A stretch of 64,000 nt of DNA from contig NZ_SZPZ01000007.1 of the NCBI RefSeq assembly GCF_005233875.1, positions 397,287 through 461,286 on the forward strand. Direction: 5' to 3'. The translations under genes and the position numbers were made by a program. The first letter of the stretch is position 1; each line of letters begins with the position of its first letter. Below, piece after piece: positions 42,850-53,566 of this stretch. The DNA is from Kribbella jiaozuonensis (GTDB lineage Bacteria > Actinomycetota > Actinomycetes > Propionibacteriales > Kribbellaceae). The notes below the pieces were generated by a model. It worked only from the letters and a program-made list of their open reading frames with translations, made no database searches and was not told the origin of the DNA.

Positions 42850-44304
42850 TCAGTTTTCCTTCTGCAGCTCGGCCCACTTGCGGTCGACGTCCTCGAGCGA
42901 ACCGACGTTGAAGAAGGCCTGCTCGGCGACGTGGTCGTACTCGCCCTCGGTGATCTTCTTGAACGACTCGATCGTGTCCTTCAGCGGCACGGTCGAACCC
43001 GGGATGTTGGTGAACTTCTCCGCCATGTAGGTGTTCTGGGAGAGGAACTGCTCGATCCGGCGCGCCCGCGCGACGGTGATCTTGTCCTCTTCGGAGAGCT
43101 CGTCGACACCGAGGATCGCGATGATGTCCTGCAGTTCCTTGTTCTTCTGCAGGATCTGCTTCACCCGGACGGCCACGTCGTAGTGCTCCTGGCCGATGTA
43201 CTGCGGGTCGAGGATCCGCGACGTCGAGGTCAGCGGGTCGACGGCCGGGTACAGACCCCGGGCGGCGATGTCACGCGAGAGCTCGGTGGTCGCGTCCAGG
43301 TGCGCGAACGTGGTGGCCGGCGCCGGGTCGGTGTAGTCGTCGGCGGGCACGTAGATCGCCTGCATCGAGGTGATCGAGTGACCGCGGGTCGACGTGATCC
43401 GCTCCTGCAGCACGCCCATCTCGTCGGCCAGGTTCGGCTGGTAACCGACCGCGCTCGGCATCCGGCCGAGCAGCGTGGAGACCTCGGAACCGGCCTGGGT
43501 GAACCGGAAGATGTTGTCGATGAACAGCAGCACGTCCTGCTGCTTGACGTCGCGGAAATACTCCGCCATCGTCAGCGCCGACAGCGCGACGCGAAGCCGC
43601 GTGCCCGGCGGCTCGTCCATCTGGCCGAACACCAGCGCGGTGTCCTTGAAGACGCCGGCCTCTTCCATCTCGTTGATGAGGTCGTTGCCCTCACGGGTCC
43701 GCTCGCCCACGCCGGCGAACACCGACGTACCACCGAAGTTGTGGGCGATCCGGTAGATCATCTCCTGGATCAGAACGGTCTTGCCGACACCCGCACCGCC
43801 GAACAGGCCGATCTTGCCGCCCTGCACGTACGGCGTGAGCAGGTCGAGTACCTTGATGCCGGTCTCCAGCATCTCGGTCTTGGACTCGAGCTGGTCGAAG
43901 GCCGGCGCCTTGCGGTGGATCGGCCAGCGCTCGGTGATCTCGAACTCGGACTCGTCCTGGTTCAGGCACTTGCCGGTCACGGACCAGACCCGGCCCTTGG
44001 TGACGTCGCCGACCGGCACGGAGATCGCCGCGCCGGTGTCGCGCACCTCGGCGCCGCGGACCAGGCCGTCGGTGGGCTTCATCGAGATCGCCCGGACGAT
44101 GTTGTCGCCGACGTGCAGCGCCACCTCGAGGGTGATCGTCTGGGTCACGTCGCCCAGGGTGATGTCCACCTCGAGCGCGTTGTACATGTCGGGCATCGCG
44201 TCCACAGGGAACTCGACGTCGACGACCGGGCCGATCACCCGGGCGACGCGACCGGTGCCGGTGGCACCCGCCTCGTTGTTCTTCTCGGTAACCGTGGCAG
44301 TCAT
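42850..44304 (-). CDS. atpD: ATP synthase beta subunit
   Basis: 484 aa, catalytic subunit of F1. Walker A GGAGVGKTV, then GERTREGNDL, Walker B region DVLLFIDNIFRF, and the DELSEED-type loop (DELSEEDK). Start taken as ATG 44304; GTG 44313 would overlap atpG by four bases and is also possible. Confidence 0.97.
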   Translation of the reverse strand: MTATVTEKNNEAGATGTGRVARVIGPVVDVEFPVDAMPDMYNALEVDITLGDVTQTITLEVALHVGDNIVRAISMKPTDGLVRGAEVRDTGAAISVPVGDVTKGRVWSVTGKCLNQDESEFEITERWPIHRKAPAFDQLESKTEMLETGIKVLDLLTPYVQGGKIGLFGGAGVGKTVLIQEMIYRIAHNFGGTSVFAGVGERTREGNDLINEMEEAGVFKDTALVFGQMDEPPGTRLRVALSALTMAEYFRDVKQQDVLLFIDNIFRFTQAGSEVSTLLGRMPSAVGYQPNLADEMGVLQERITSTRGHSITSMQAIYVPADDYTDPAPATTFAHLDATTELSRDIAARGLYPAVDPLTSTSRILDPQYIGQEHYDVAVRVKQILQKNKELQDIIAILGVDELSEEDKITVARARRIEQFLSQNTYMAEKFTNIPGSTVPLKDTIESFKKITEGEYDHVAEQAFFNVGSLEDVDRKWAELQKEN

Positions 44305-44309
44305 CTCTC

Positions 44310-45221
44310 TCACTCGCTCCCGGCGCTCGCGTCGGCCAGCGCGCTGGCGCCACCGACGATCTCGCTGATTTCCTGGGTAATTTGCGCCTGCCGGGCCTGG
44401 TTCAGGTCCCGGGTCAGGCTCTCGATCAGGTCCTGCGCGTTGTCGGTCGCGGACTTCATCGCCCGCTGCCGGTTGGCCAGCTCGGAGGCCGCTGCCTGCA
44501 GCATGCAGTAGTGGATCCGGCTGGCGACGTACTTCGGCAGCAGTCCGTCGAGCACCTCTTCGGCGGACGGCTCGAACTCGTACAGCGGCAGCACGTCGTC
44601 CGCCGCCGGCGCCTCCTCGCCCTCGACGACCTCCAACGGCAGCAGCCGGATCACGTCCGGGCGCTGGGTCAGCATCGACACGAACCGGGTGAAGACGATG
44701 TGGATCTCGTCCACGCCGCCCTCCTCGGTCGGGGTCAGGAAGGACTCGATCAGGGCGTCGGCGATCTCCCGGGCCCGGGCGAACGACGGCGCGTCGGAGT
44801 CACCGCTCCACGACTCGGCGACCTCACGCTGCCGGAAGTGGTAGTAGGCGATGCCCTTACGGCCGCTGAGGAACGAGACGATCTCCTTCTCGTCCTCGCG
44901 CAGCAGCTGGTGCAGCCGCTCCCCTTCGCGGATCACGTTCGCCGAGTACGCACCGGCCTGACCGCGGTCGGAGGTGATCAGCAGTACCGCGGCCCGCTTC
45001 GGGTTCGGCTTCTCGGTGGTCAGCGGGTGGTCGACGTTCGAGAACGTCGCCACCGCCGACACGGCGCGGGTGAGCTCACGCGCGTACGGTCCGGCCGCCT
45101 GGGCGCGCTGCTGCGCCTTGACGATCCGGGACGCCGCGATGAGCTCCATCGCACGGGTGAGCTTCTTGATCGTGGAGACCGAGGCCTTCCGATCACGAAG
45201 CTCCCGCAAGTTGGCCGGCAT
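44310..45221 (-). CDS. atpG: ATP synthase gamma subunit
   Basis: 303 aa, the rotating shaft of F1. N-terminal helix (LRELRDRKASVSTIKKLTRAMELIAASR), ITSDRGQAGAYSANV, and C-terminal helix (NRQRAMKSATDNAQDLIESLTRDLNQARQAQITQEISEI). It is slightly longer than the bacterial average, with an acidic insert (VVEGEEAPAADD) as in mycobacterial gamma subunits. Confidence 0.97.
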   Translation of the reverse strand: MPANLRELRDRKASVSTIKKLTRAMELIAASRIVKAQQRAQAAGPYARELTRAVSAVATFSNVDHPLTTEKPNPKRAAVLLITSDRGQAGAYSANVIREGERLHQLLREDEKEIVSFLSGRKGIAYYHFRQREVAESWSGDSDAPSFARAREIADALIESFLTPTEEGGVDEIHIVFTRFVSMLTQRPDVIRLLPLEVVEGEEAPAADDVLPLYEFEPSAEEVLDGLLPKYVASRIHYCMLQAAASELANRQRAMKSATDNAQDLIESLTRDLNQARQAQITQEISEIVGGASALADASAGSE

Positions 45222-45224
45222 CGG

Positions 45225-46862
<1,638 letters not shown>

Positions 46863-46952
46863 TGTGTTTCCTGCTTCCTTGACCCTTGCTGGCCTGTTGT
46901 GGCTCTAAAGGCTTTCCCGACCCTTAGCGCCGCTGTATGTCGTTAAGGGGGT

Positions 46953-47750
46953 TCAGCCCGCGATGCGCCGTTGCGCTTCGTCGAGCCTGGCCGCGATGGT
47001 TCCGTCGATCACTTCGTCGCCGATGTCCACCCGGACGCCGCCGACCACGTTCGGGTCGACGATCACGTTCAGCTGGATGTCCCGGCCGTACTGCCGTCCG
47101 AGCGCCGTCGCGAGCCGGGTACGTTCGGCCTCGCTCAGGTCGGCTGCCACCCGCACGGTCGCGATGCTGGCGTTGCGCCGGGCCGCCGCGGCGACCTGGT
47201 ACGACCGCATCGCAGCAGCGAAGCTGCGGCCCCGGCCGTCCACCGCACGCTCGGCCAGCCGCACCGTGACGGCGTCGGCCTTGCCCTGCAGCAGTCCGCC
47301 GAGCAGTTCCTGCCGGGCGTCGACGGGGATCCTGCGGTCGCTGAGCGTCTCGCTCAGTCCCCGCTCGGCCGCGACGATCCGGTCCAGCCGGAACAGCTCG
47401 TCCTCGACGTCGTCCAGCTTGCGCCGGCCGTCCGCGAACGCGACCTCGGCCTCGATGCTCAGCTGGTCCAGCGCGTCCGCGAGATCGCGGCTGCTGACCC
47501 AGCGCCCGGCTGCGGCCACGGACAGGATCTCCTGCGTCTGGGCGGAGATCTTGCCGCCGAACAACTGCTGCACCAGGGCGACCCGGGCGTCCCGCGGCCG
47601 GGCCGGATCGGTCAGCGCACGCCGGAGCGCGCCGGTACCGTCCAGCAGCTTGGCGACCGAGAACAGCTCGCCGCCCAGCCCTTCGGACACGGTGACGCCC
47701 GCCAGGGCCTCTTCGGCCCGGGCGAGTGACTCGTGCGACGCGCCGCGCAT
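46953..47750 (-). CDS. atpH: ATP synthase delta subunit
   Basis: 265 aa, longer than the about 180 aa of E. coli delta, as usual in actinobacteria. The OSCP-like domain includes FGGKISAQTQEILSVAAAGRW, and the C-terminus contains the conserved VDPNVVGGVRVDIGDEVIDGT. It joins F1 to the b-subunit stalk. Its ATG overlaps the atpF stop by one base. It is not fused to b, unlike in mycobacteria. Confidence 0.96.
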   Translation of the reverse strand: MRGASHESLARAEEALAGVTVSEGLGGELFSVAKLLDGTGALRRALTDPARPRDARVALVQQLFGGKISAQTQEILSVAAAGRWVSSRDLADALDQLSIEAEVAFADGRRKLDDVEDELFRLDRIVAAERGLSETLSDRRIPVDARQELLGGLLQGKADAVTVRLAERAVDGRGRSFAAAMRSYQVAAAARRNASIATVRVAADLSEAERTRLATALGRQYGRDIQLNVIVDPNVVGGVRVDIGDEVIDGTIAARLDEAQRRIAG

Positions 47751-48322
47751 CAGCCGTCCGTTCCGACGGCCTGACGAGCCGACTCCGACTCCTCCAGCTC
47801 GGCCAGGAAGCGCTCGACGGTGCGACGCTGACGCGCCTCGTCCTCGAGCGACTCACCGACGATCCGGCCGGCCAGGGTGGTCGCCATCGTGCCGACCTCA
47901 CTGCGCAGCGAGGCGACCGCCTGGGCCCGCTCGGCGTCGATCTGGGTGCGCGCGTGCGTGACGATCCGCTCGGCCTCCACGTTCGCCTGCTCGCGCATCT
48001 CCGCGATGATCGCCGCACCCTGCTCGCGGGCGTCCTCGCGGATCTTCGCAGCCTCCTGGCGGGCCTCCGCCAGCTGCGCGTTGTACTTCTCCAAAGCAGC
48101 CTTCGCCTCGGCCTGGGCCTGCTTGGCCTCTTCCATCCCGCCTTCGATGGCCGCGGTCCGATCGGCGTACGCCTTCTCGAACTTCGGGACGACGACCTTG
48201 GCGAAGAGAATGGCCAGCAGGACCAGGAAGACGAAGCCAAAGATGATCTCTGGGGTGTGCGGCAGCAGCGGGTTCACGTCCTCACCGGCTGCCTCGCTGA
48301 GCGGTAGCACCAACGTCGTCAT
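47750..48322 (-). CDS. atpF: ATP synthase b subunit
   Basis: 190 aa. One membrane helix near residues 25-47 (EIIFGFVFLVLLAILFAKVVVPKF), then a long charged helix with heptad-like Ala/Glu/Arg pattern. It forms the peripheral stalk. There is one b gene only. Confidence 0.96.
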   Translation of the reverse strand: MTTLVLPLSEAAGEDVNPLLPHTPEIIFGFVFLVLLAILFAKVVVPKFEKAYADRTAAIEGGMEEAKQAQAEAKAALEKYNAQLAEARQEAAKIREDAREQGAAIIAEMREQANVEAERIVTHARTQIDAERAQAVASLRSEVGTMATTLAGRIVGESLEDEARQRRTVERFLAELEESESARQAVGTDG

Positions 48323-48354
48323 GTCTGCGTCCTGTCAGTCAGTCCGGAAAGGGG

Positions 48355-48579
48355 TCAGCTGGCCTTGAAGACGAAGGCGAGCGCGATACCGATGATCGCC
48401 AGAACCTCGGTGACGCCGAAGCCGATCCACGCGATCGACTGCAGCTTGCTCTGGGCCTCCGGCTGACGCGCGGTGCCGTTGATGACGGCAGCGAAGATCA
48501 GACCGACGCCGACGCCCGGGCCGATCGCGGCGAGGCCGTAGCCGAGGACTGCGATGTTGCCGGCAATCTCGAGAGCCAT
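48355..48579 (-). CDS. atpE: ATP synthase c subunit
   Basis: 74 aa, two membrane helices joined by the polar loop ARQPEAQSKLQ. The proton-carrying Glu sits in FGVTEVLAIIG. There is no Na-binding signature, so it is a proton-type ring. Confidence 0.96.
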   Translation of the reverse strand: MALEIAGNIAVLGYGLAAIGPGVGVGLIFAAVINGTARQPEAQSKLQSIAWIGFGVTEVLAIIGIALAFVFKAS

Positions 48580-48655
48580 CTCAGGTGTTTCCTTTCGGTA
48601 CGGATAGGGACTATCCGGGTTTCCGTTACTACGGGTCTGGTGGGGGTACTGCGGA

Positions 48656-49438
48656 TCAGTGGTCGTCGGCGATGGCGCTGCCGATGTACTGCGCGGTCAG
48701 CACCACGAAGATGTACGCCTGGATGCACTGGACGAACAGCTCCAGCCCGGCGATCGCGAGGCCCATGATGAACGTGATGATGCCGACGCCGCCGAGGAAG
48801 ATCTTCCCCGACTCGAACACCATGTAGTGGCCGCCGAGCACGAACACCAGCAGCAGGATGTGACCGGCGAACATGTTGGCGAACAACCGCAGGCTCAGCG
48901 AGATCGGCCGGACCAGGATGTTCGAGATGAACTCGATCGGGATCATCAGCGGCATCAGCCAGATCGGCACGCCGGCCGGCATGGTCTGGTGCTTGAAGTA
49001 GCCCCAGACGCCGTGCTTGCGGACGCCGACCGCGTTGTAGATGACCCAGCTCATGATCGCGGCCACGTACGCCCAGCCGATGTGGCTGAAGGTCGGGAAC
49101 TGGACCAGCGGGATCGTCCCGGCGACGTTGTTCAGCAGGATGAAGTAGAACAGGCCGCACAGGTACGGCACGTACTTCATGTACTCCTGGCTGCCGATCG
49201 CGTCGCGGGCGATCGAGTTGCGGACGAAGTTGTAGCCGAGCTCGCCCGCGAACTGCAGTTTGCTCGGGACGATCGCGGACTTACGGGACGCACCCCAGTA
49301 GAACCAGGCGATCACGACGACGGACAGCGCGGCCACCAGCACAGGCTTGGTGAACCAGGCCACGCCATCGATGATGGGCGGGGTGTCGAAGCTCTGGGGA
49401 CCGGGCGGGATGAACTCGGTCGGAACGCCGGCAATCAC
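48656..49438 (-). CDS. atpB: ATP synthase a subunit
   Basis: 260 aa, about six membrane segments. The essential Arg is in ISLSLRLFANMFAGHI. It forms the proton half-channels beside the c ring. It is 118 bases downstream of the AtpZ-like gene. Confidence 0.96.
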   Translation of the reverse strand: MIAGVPTEFIPPGPQSFDTPPIIDGVAWFTKPVLVAALSVVVIAWFYWGASRKSAIVPSKLQFAGELGYNFVRNSIARDAIGSQEYMKYVPYLCGLFYFILLNNVAGTIPLVQFPTFSHIGWAYVAAIMSWVIYNAVGVRKHGVWGYFKHQTMPAGVPIWLMPLMIPIEFISNILVRPISLSLRLFANMFAGHILLLVFVLGGHYMVFESGKIFLGGVGIITFIMGLAIAGLELFVQCIQAYIFVVLTAQYIGSAIADDH

Positions 49439-49556
49439 CGGGTCTCCTCTCGCGTCGTGCTCAAGTCGGACGCCTTGTACGTAAGGGCAGGGCGGCTCAG
49501 GGCATGGCGGTCAACAACGTCAGACCCGGTGCGGATCGCGCCGTACCCCGAAGGGA

Positions 49557-49769
49557 TCAGGACTTTCCGTACCGGAAGTGCAGCATCAAGATGGTGAGCC
49601 CGGCACCGAGGACGATGCCCACCGGAAGCAAGAATTCGGTGCCGAAGAGGCGATCCAGCCCGAAGCCGATGCCCCCGTAGATCAGGACACCGCCGATCAA
49701 GTAGGACAGGACCCGCCAGCCGTCGCCCGAGTTCGGGGGTGATGGCTTCGGATCCTGATGCTCGCTCAT
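49557..49769 (-). CDS. AtpZ/AtpI-like small membrane protein
   Basis: 70 aa. A Pro-rich N-terminus is followed by two membrane helices (LSYLIGGVLIYGGIGFGLDRLFG and LLPVGIVLGAGLTILMLHF). The second half resembles AtpZ-type proteins of ATP synthase operons, which in other bacteria form ion channels or help assembly. ATG 49769 is preferred to GTG 49775. Confidence 0.75.
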   Translation of the reverse strand: MSEHQDPKPSPPNSGDGWRVLSYLIGGVLIYGGIGFGLDRLFGTEFLLPVGIVLGAGLTILMLHFRYGKS

Positions 49770-49859
49770 TGGCACCCGAAACGTACCAGTTGGCGACAGA
49801 TGCGGTCACATCGGGCCCCGTAATCTCCACCACAGCAGGGAAATCGTTACCTAGGGTGC

Positions 49860-50324
49860 TCATGCGGTCACCTCTTTGTCGAGGTCGTAGATCGGCACGC
49901 GGAGCCGGGACCAGGCCCAGATCTCGCCGGCCATCCAGCCCATCACGACGACCAGGGCGACCAGGCCGAGCACGGTCAGATTCACGTGCCTGGCCAGGCT
50001 GTCCGAGCTCAGCGCGACCGCGAGCAGACCGCCGAAGATCGCGATCCGGCCGGTGTACGACGCCATCGCGACCGCGAGCTGCATGGTCGGAGAAGTCTTG
50101 CGGGACAGGTGCAGCGCGATCAGGCCGGCGCCGGAGAAGACGATCACCATCAGCAGGCCGAGCAACGCGCCCCAGAGACCGGCGACACCGGCCGCGACCG
50201 TGGACACCGCGGTCGCGTTGACTCCGACGACCAGCGCGGCGATCAGCGCGCCACGCAGCATTGCCAGCGCCGGGTGCTTTGTCGCTTGTCCGGCGGTTTT
50301 CGGGCTGTGGGCCGTAGGAGCCAT
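49860..50324 (-). CDS. AtpI-like membrane protein
   Basis: 154 aa, four membrane helices over residues 22-130, with ARKTSPTMQL-like polar turns and a TrpAla-rich end (MAGEIWAWSRL). The position at the head of the atp operon and the topology match the AtpI/ATP synthase subunit I family, which aids c-ring assembly. The predicted operon promoter lies about 95 bases upstream. Confidence 0.75.
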   Translation of the reverse strand: MAPTAHSPKTAGQATKHPALAMLRGALIAALVVGVNATAVSTVAAGVAGLWGALLGLLMVIVFSGAGLIALHLSRKTSPTMQLAVAMASYTGRIAIFGGLLAVALSSDSLARHVNLTVLGLVALVVVMGWMAGEIWAWSRLRVPIYDLDKEVTA

Positions 50325-50418
50325 CTGGTGGTTCCGTCCTGCTGGCGAAACTGGCTCGCGGCCAGTTCGTCGGGTGGGCGGGGTCAGGGGTGTCGCTGTT
50401 CTTTGCTGGTGCTTGTGA

Positions 50419-50448
50419 AAACTAGCACAAAGTCTGCACAGTCAGCAA
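50419..50448 (-). promoter_or_regulatory. Probable promoter of the atp operon
   Basis: On the minus strand, TTGCTG (50443-50448), an 18-base spacer and TAGTTT (50419-50424) give a sigma-A-like promoter, leaving a leader of about 85-90 bases before ATG 50324. It lies in the 204-base gap after wecA, whose remaining sequence shows no coding frame. Confidence 0.4.
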
Positions 50449-50528
50449 AACGAGGTTCCCTCCCGCTGTACAGCCACACCTTATCGGTATGCCAGGAAGG
50501 TGAGTGGTCTGGTCCCGGCCCGCGGGGA

Positions 50529-51647
50529 TCAAACTTTGGCGAGCGGTTTCCGGGAGCGCCTCGGGAGACCGGTCGTGAGCAGGACCGCGGTGACCGCGAC
50601 GGCCAGCACGATCAGGGCCGTCCACCAGTACAGGACCAGGCCGAGCACCACCACGCCGTACGCGATGAGGGCGGTCCAGAGGTACATCAGCAGGACGGCG
50701 CGGCGGTGTGAGTGGCCGCGTTGCATCAGGCGGTGGTGGAGGTGCTGCTTGTCGGCCGCGAACGGCGAGCGGCCGGCCTTGGTACGGCGGATGTAGGCCA
50801 GCGTCAGGTCCAGCGCGGGGATCGCGAGGATGGCGATTGGTAGCACCAACGGAAGCAGTGCGGGCAGCAGGCTCGAGCCGCCGACCTCGTACGGGACGGC
50901 GTTCGGGTCCATCTGGCCGGTCAGGCTGATCGTCGACGCGGCCAGCATCAGGCCGATCAGCAGGGCGCCGGAGTCGCCCATGAAAACCCTTGCGGGGAAG
51001 AAGTTGTGCGGCAGGAAGCCGAGGCAGGCGCCGGCCAGCGCGACCGTGATCAGCGTCGAGGTGGTTGCCCGGTCGAGGTTCTCGTGGAAGTTCAGCAGGT
51101 ACGAGTACGCGAAGAACGCGGTCGCGCCGATCGCGGTGACACCGGCCGCGAGCCCGTCCAGGCCGTCGACGAAGTTCACCGCGTTGCAGGAGACCAGCAG
51201 GATGCCGGCCGTCAGGACCGCCAGCTGTGCCGGTGAGGGCGAGATCACCCCGCCGGGCAGCGGCAGCCAGTACAACTGGATGCCTTGGACAACGAGTACG
51301 CCGACTGCGAGCACCTCACCGGCCAGCTTGGTGATCGCGTCCAGCTCGTACAGGTCGTCGACCACGCCGACCGCGCAGATCACCACGCCGCCGATCAGGA
51401 TCGCCCGGGCGTCGTGCGCGACCTGCAGGCTATTACCCAGGAACGGCAGGCTGGAAGCGACCGCGAACCCGGCGATCAGGCCGCCGAGGATCGACAGGCC
51501 GCCGAAGTACGGGATCGGTACCTTGTGCACGTCCCGGGCCCGGACCTTGGCGACCGCGCCGTACCGCAGCGCGATCTGCCGGGCCACGCCGGTCAGCAAG
51601 AAGGTCGTGGCCATCGCCACGAACAGGACCAGCAGGTACTCGCGCAC
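50529..51647 (-). CDS. wecA: Polyprenyl-phosphate N-acetylhexosamine-1-phosphate transferase (WecA/TagO-like)
   Basis: 372 aa, about eleven membrane segments. Catalytic motifs of the MraY/WecA superfamily are present: VVDDLYEL, NFVDGLDGLAAG, and HLHHRLMQRGHSHR. It moves a sugar-1-phosphate from UDP-sugar to undecaprenyl or decaprenyl phosphate, starting cell-wall polymer synthesis. GTG 51647 overlaps the Sua5 stop by one base. The same position before the atp genes is seen in mycobacteria (Rv1302). Confidence 0.92.
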   Translation of the reverse strand: MREYLLVLFVAMATTFLLTGVARQIALRYGAVAKVRARDVHKVPIPYFGGLSILGGLIAGFAVASSLPFLGNSLQVAHDARAILIGGVVICAVGVVDDLYELDAITKLAGEVLAVGVLVVQGIQLYWLPLPGGVISPSPAQLAVLTAGILLVSCNAVNFVDGLDGLAAGVTAIGATAFFAYSYLLNFHENLDRATTSTLITVALAGACLGFLPHNFFPARVFMGDSGALLIGLMLAASTISLTGQMDPNAVPYEVGGSSLLPALLPLVLPIAILAIPALDLTLAYIRRTKAGRSPFAADKQHLHHRLMQRGHSHRRAVLLMYLWTALIAYGVVVLGLVLYWWTALIVLAVAVTAVLLTTGLPRRSRKPLAKV

Positions 51648-52414
51648 TAGTCCGCAGGCCTCGCATCGGGATCGGTCGTGTCCTCGTCGTCCTTCTCGGA
51701 CTTGGACGCCTCGACCGGCTCATCAGTTGGCTCGGCTTCGTCCGGCTTGGTCTCGTCGGGCTTCGGTTCGTCGTCCTCGGTGCTTACCTCGGGTACGACG
51801 ACGCGCAGCTGCTCGAGCGAGAGGGCGCCGACGCGGACCACCCGGGGTGTGTCGCCGGTGACGTCGACGATCGTCGACGGCTCCCCGCCGGTGACCTGGC
51901 CGCCGTCGAGGTAGACCGCGACCGACTCGGCCAGCTGCTCCTCGGCGTCGTACACGTCCATCGCCGCGGGCTGACCGGACTTGTTCGCCGAGCTGACCGC
52001 GAGCGGTCCGGTCCGGGACAGCAGCTCGCGGGTGTTCTCGTGATCCGGGACCCGCAGCGCGACGGTGCCCTGGGTCTCCCCCAGGTCCCACATCAGCGAG
52101 GTCTGCGCGTGGCAGATCAGCGTCAGCGGGCCGGGCCAGAACTCCTGCGCGAGCTTGCGGCCGTTGTCCGGTACGTCGGTGGCGAGCGCGTCCAGCGACT
52201 CGACCACCGAGATCAGCACCGGCGGCGGCATGTCCCGGCCGCGGCCCTTGGCGTCCAGCAGCCGCTGGACCGCGTCGGCCTTGAAGGCGTCCGCGGCGAT
52301 GCCGTACACGGTGTCGGTCGGCAGCACGACCAGGTCGCCGGCCTCGATGGCGTCCACAGCCGCGCGGAACGCCGGTGCCAGTTCGTCCCCGGTGAAGTCG
52401 AAGCGCTCACTCAC
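51647..52414 (-). CDS. L-threonylcarbamoyladenylate synthase (Sua5/YrdC/YwlC family)
   Basis: 255 aa from GTG 52414. The YrdC core (VVLPTDTVYGIAADAF, LAVSSANKSGQPAA, STIVDVTG) makes threonylcarbamoyl-AMP for the t6A modification of tRNAs reading ANN codons. The core ends at about residue 205; a further 50 residues are a disordered acidic tail of Asp, Glu, Lys, Pro and Thr, not part of the usual enzyme. It is too short for the full Sua5 C-terminal domain. Confidence 0.93.
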   Translation of the reverse strand: MSERFDFTGDELAPAFRAAVDAIEAGDLVVLPTDTVYGIAADAFKADAVQRLLDAKGRGRDMPPPVLISVVESLDALATDVPDNGRKLAQEFWPGPLTLICHAQTSLMWDLGETQGTVALRVPDHENTRELLSRTGPLAVSSANKSGQPAAMDVYDAEEQLAESVAVYLDGGQVTGGEPSTIVDVTGDTPRVVRVGALSLEQLRVVVPEVSTEDDEPKPDETKPDEAEPTDEPVEASKSEKDDEDTTDPDARPAD

Positions 52415-52463
52415 GGGGTGAATGGTGCCACTCAGGCGGGCCCCACCCCTAACCGGGTCGATA

Positions 52464-52481
52464 CTGACAAACAACTGTCAG
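52464..52481. promoter_or_regulatory. Inverted repeat CTGACA / TGTCAG
   Basis: Six-base arms at 52464-52469 and 52476-52481 in the gap between the divergent Sua5 and deaminase genes, about 30 bases upstream of the deaminase -10 box. It could be an operator for either gene. Confidence 0.35.
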
Positions 52482-52510
52482 CTTTCGCTACGGCCGCCCG
52501 CAGCGTTCTC

Positions 52511-52516
52511 TAAGAT
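52511..52516 (+). promoter_or_regulatory. Probable -10 box (TAAGAT) of the deaminase gene
   Basis: TAAGAT ends 7 bases before ATG 52524, with no Shine-Dalgarno site; the start is probably leaderless. Confidence 0.45.
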
Positions 52517-52523
52517 CCCGGGC

Positions 52524-53549
52524 ATGACTGTGTCGCGTGAGTTCCTTGCCGGGTTGCCGAAGGCCGAGTTGCATGTCCACCACGTCGGGTCCGCGTCGCC
52601 GCGGATCGTCGCCGAGCTCGCCGCGCGGCACCCGGGATCGCCGGTGCCGGCCGACCCGGGCGCGCTGACGGAGTACTTCAAGTTCAGCGACTTCGCGCAT
52701 TTCATCGACATCTACCTGTCCGTCGTCGAGCTGATCAAGACGCCGGAGGACGTGCGGCTGCTGACGTACGAGATCGCCCGCGAGATGGCCGAGCAGCAGA
52801 ACCTCCGGTACGCCGAGCTCACGGTCACGCCGTACACCTCGGTGGTGCGCGGGATCCAGGCCGAGGCGTTCTGCGAGGCGATCGAGGACGCGCGGGTCGC
52901 GGCCGAGAAGGAGTTCGGCCTGGTGCTGCGGTGGATCTTCGACATCTCCGGTGAGGCAGGGATCCCGGCCGCCGACGAGACGCTGCGGATCGCGACCAAG
53001 ATCCGTCCGGAGGGGCTGGTCGGCTTCGGGCTCGGCGGCCCGGAGATCGGCGTACCGCGGCCGCAGTTCCAGCCGCATTTCGAGGCGGCGATCGCGGCCG
53101 GGCTGCACAGCGTGCCGCACGCGGGCGAGACGACCGGGCCGCAGACGATCTGGGACGCGGTCCGGGTGCTGAAGGCCGAGCGGATCGGCCACGGTACGTC
53201 GACGATGCAGGACCCGGAGCTGGTCGAGTACCTGCGCGAGCACCGGATCCCGCTGGAGGTCAGCCCGACGTCGAACATCGCCACCCGCGCGGTCGCGTCG
53301 TACGACGTCCATCCGTTGCGCGCGATGGTCGACGCCGGCCTGGTCGTCACGATCAACTCCGACGACCCGCCGATGTTCGGCACCGACCTCACCAACGAGT
53401 ACGTCGTCGCGTCGCAGCTGCTGGACCTGGACGCGACCGGCGCTGCCGAGCTGGCGAAGACCGCCGTGCGGGTGTCGTTCGCCGATGAATCGGTGAAGGA
53501 CTCGCTGCTGACCGAGATCGACGCCTACCTCGAGCAGAACAAGGAGTAG
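52524..53549 (+). CDS. Adenosine deaminase-family protein
   Basis: 341 aa. Metal-site motifs of the family are in order: KAELHVHH near residue 15, VPHAGE, IGHGT, EVSPTSN and NSDDPPMF. The first motif reads HVHHVGS, where classical adenosine deaminases have HxHLDG, and the region after it is distinctive, so the substrate may be another purine nucleoside, for example 6-aminodeoxyfutalosine of the menaquinone route. It is in an inserted block of three plus-strand genes, 17 bases before the AfsR-type gene. Confidence 0.85.
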   Translation: MTVSREFLAGLPKAELHVHHVGSASPRIVAELAARHPGSPVPADPGALTEYFKFSDFAHFIDIYLSVVELIKTPEDVRLLTYEIAREMAEQQNLRYAELTVTPYTSVVRGIQAEAFCEAIEDARVAAEKEFGLVLRWIFDISGEAGIPAADETLRIATKIRPEGLVGFGLGGPEIGVPRPQFQPHFEAAIAAGLHSVPHAGETTGPQTIWDAVRVLKAERIGHGTSTMQDPELVEYLREHRIPLEVSPTSNIATRAVASYDVHPLRAMVDAGLVVTINSDDPPMFGTDLTNEYVVASQLLDLDATGAAELAKTAVRVSFADESVKDSLLTEIDAYLEQNKE

Positions 53550-53566
53550 CTGACAGACTATGCACC

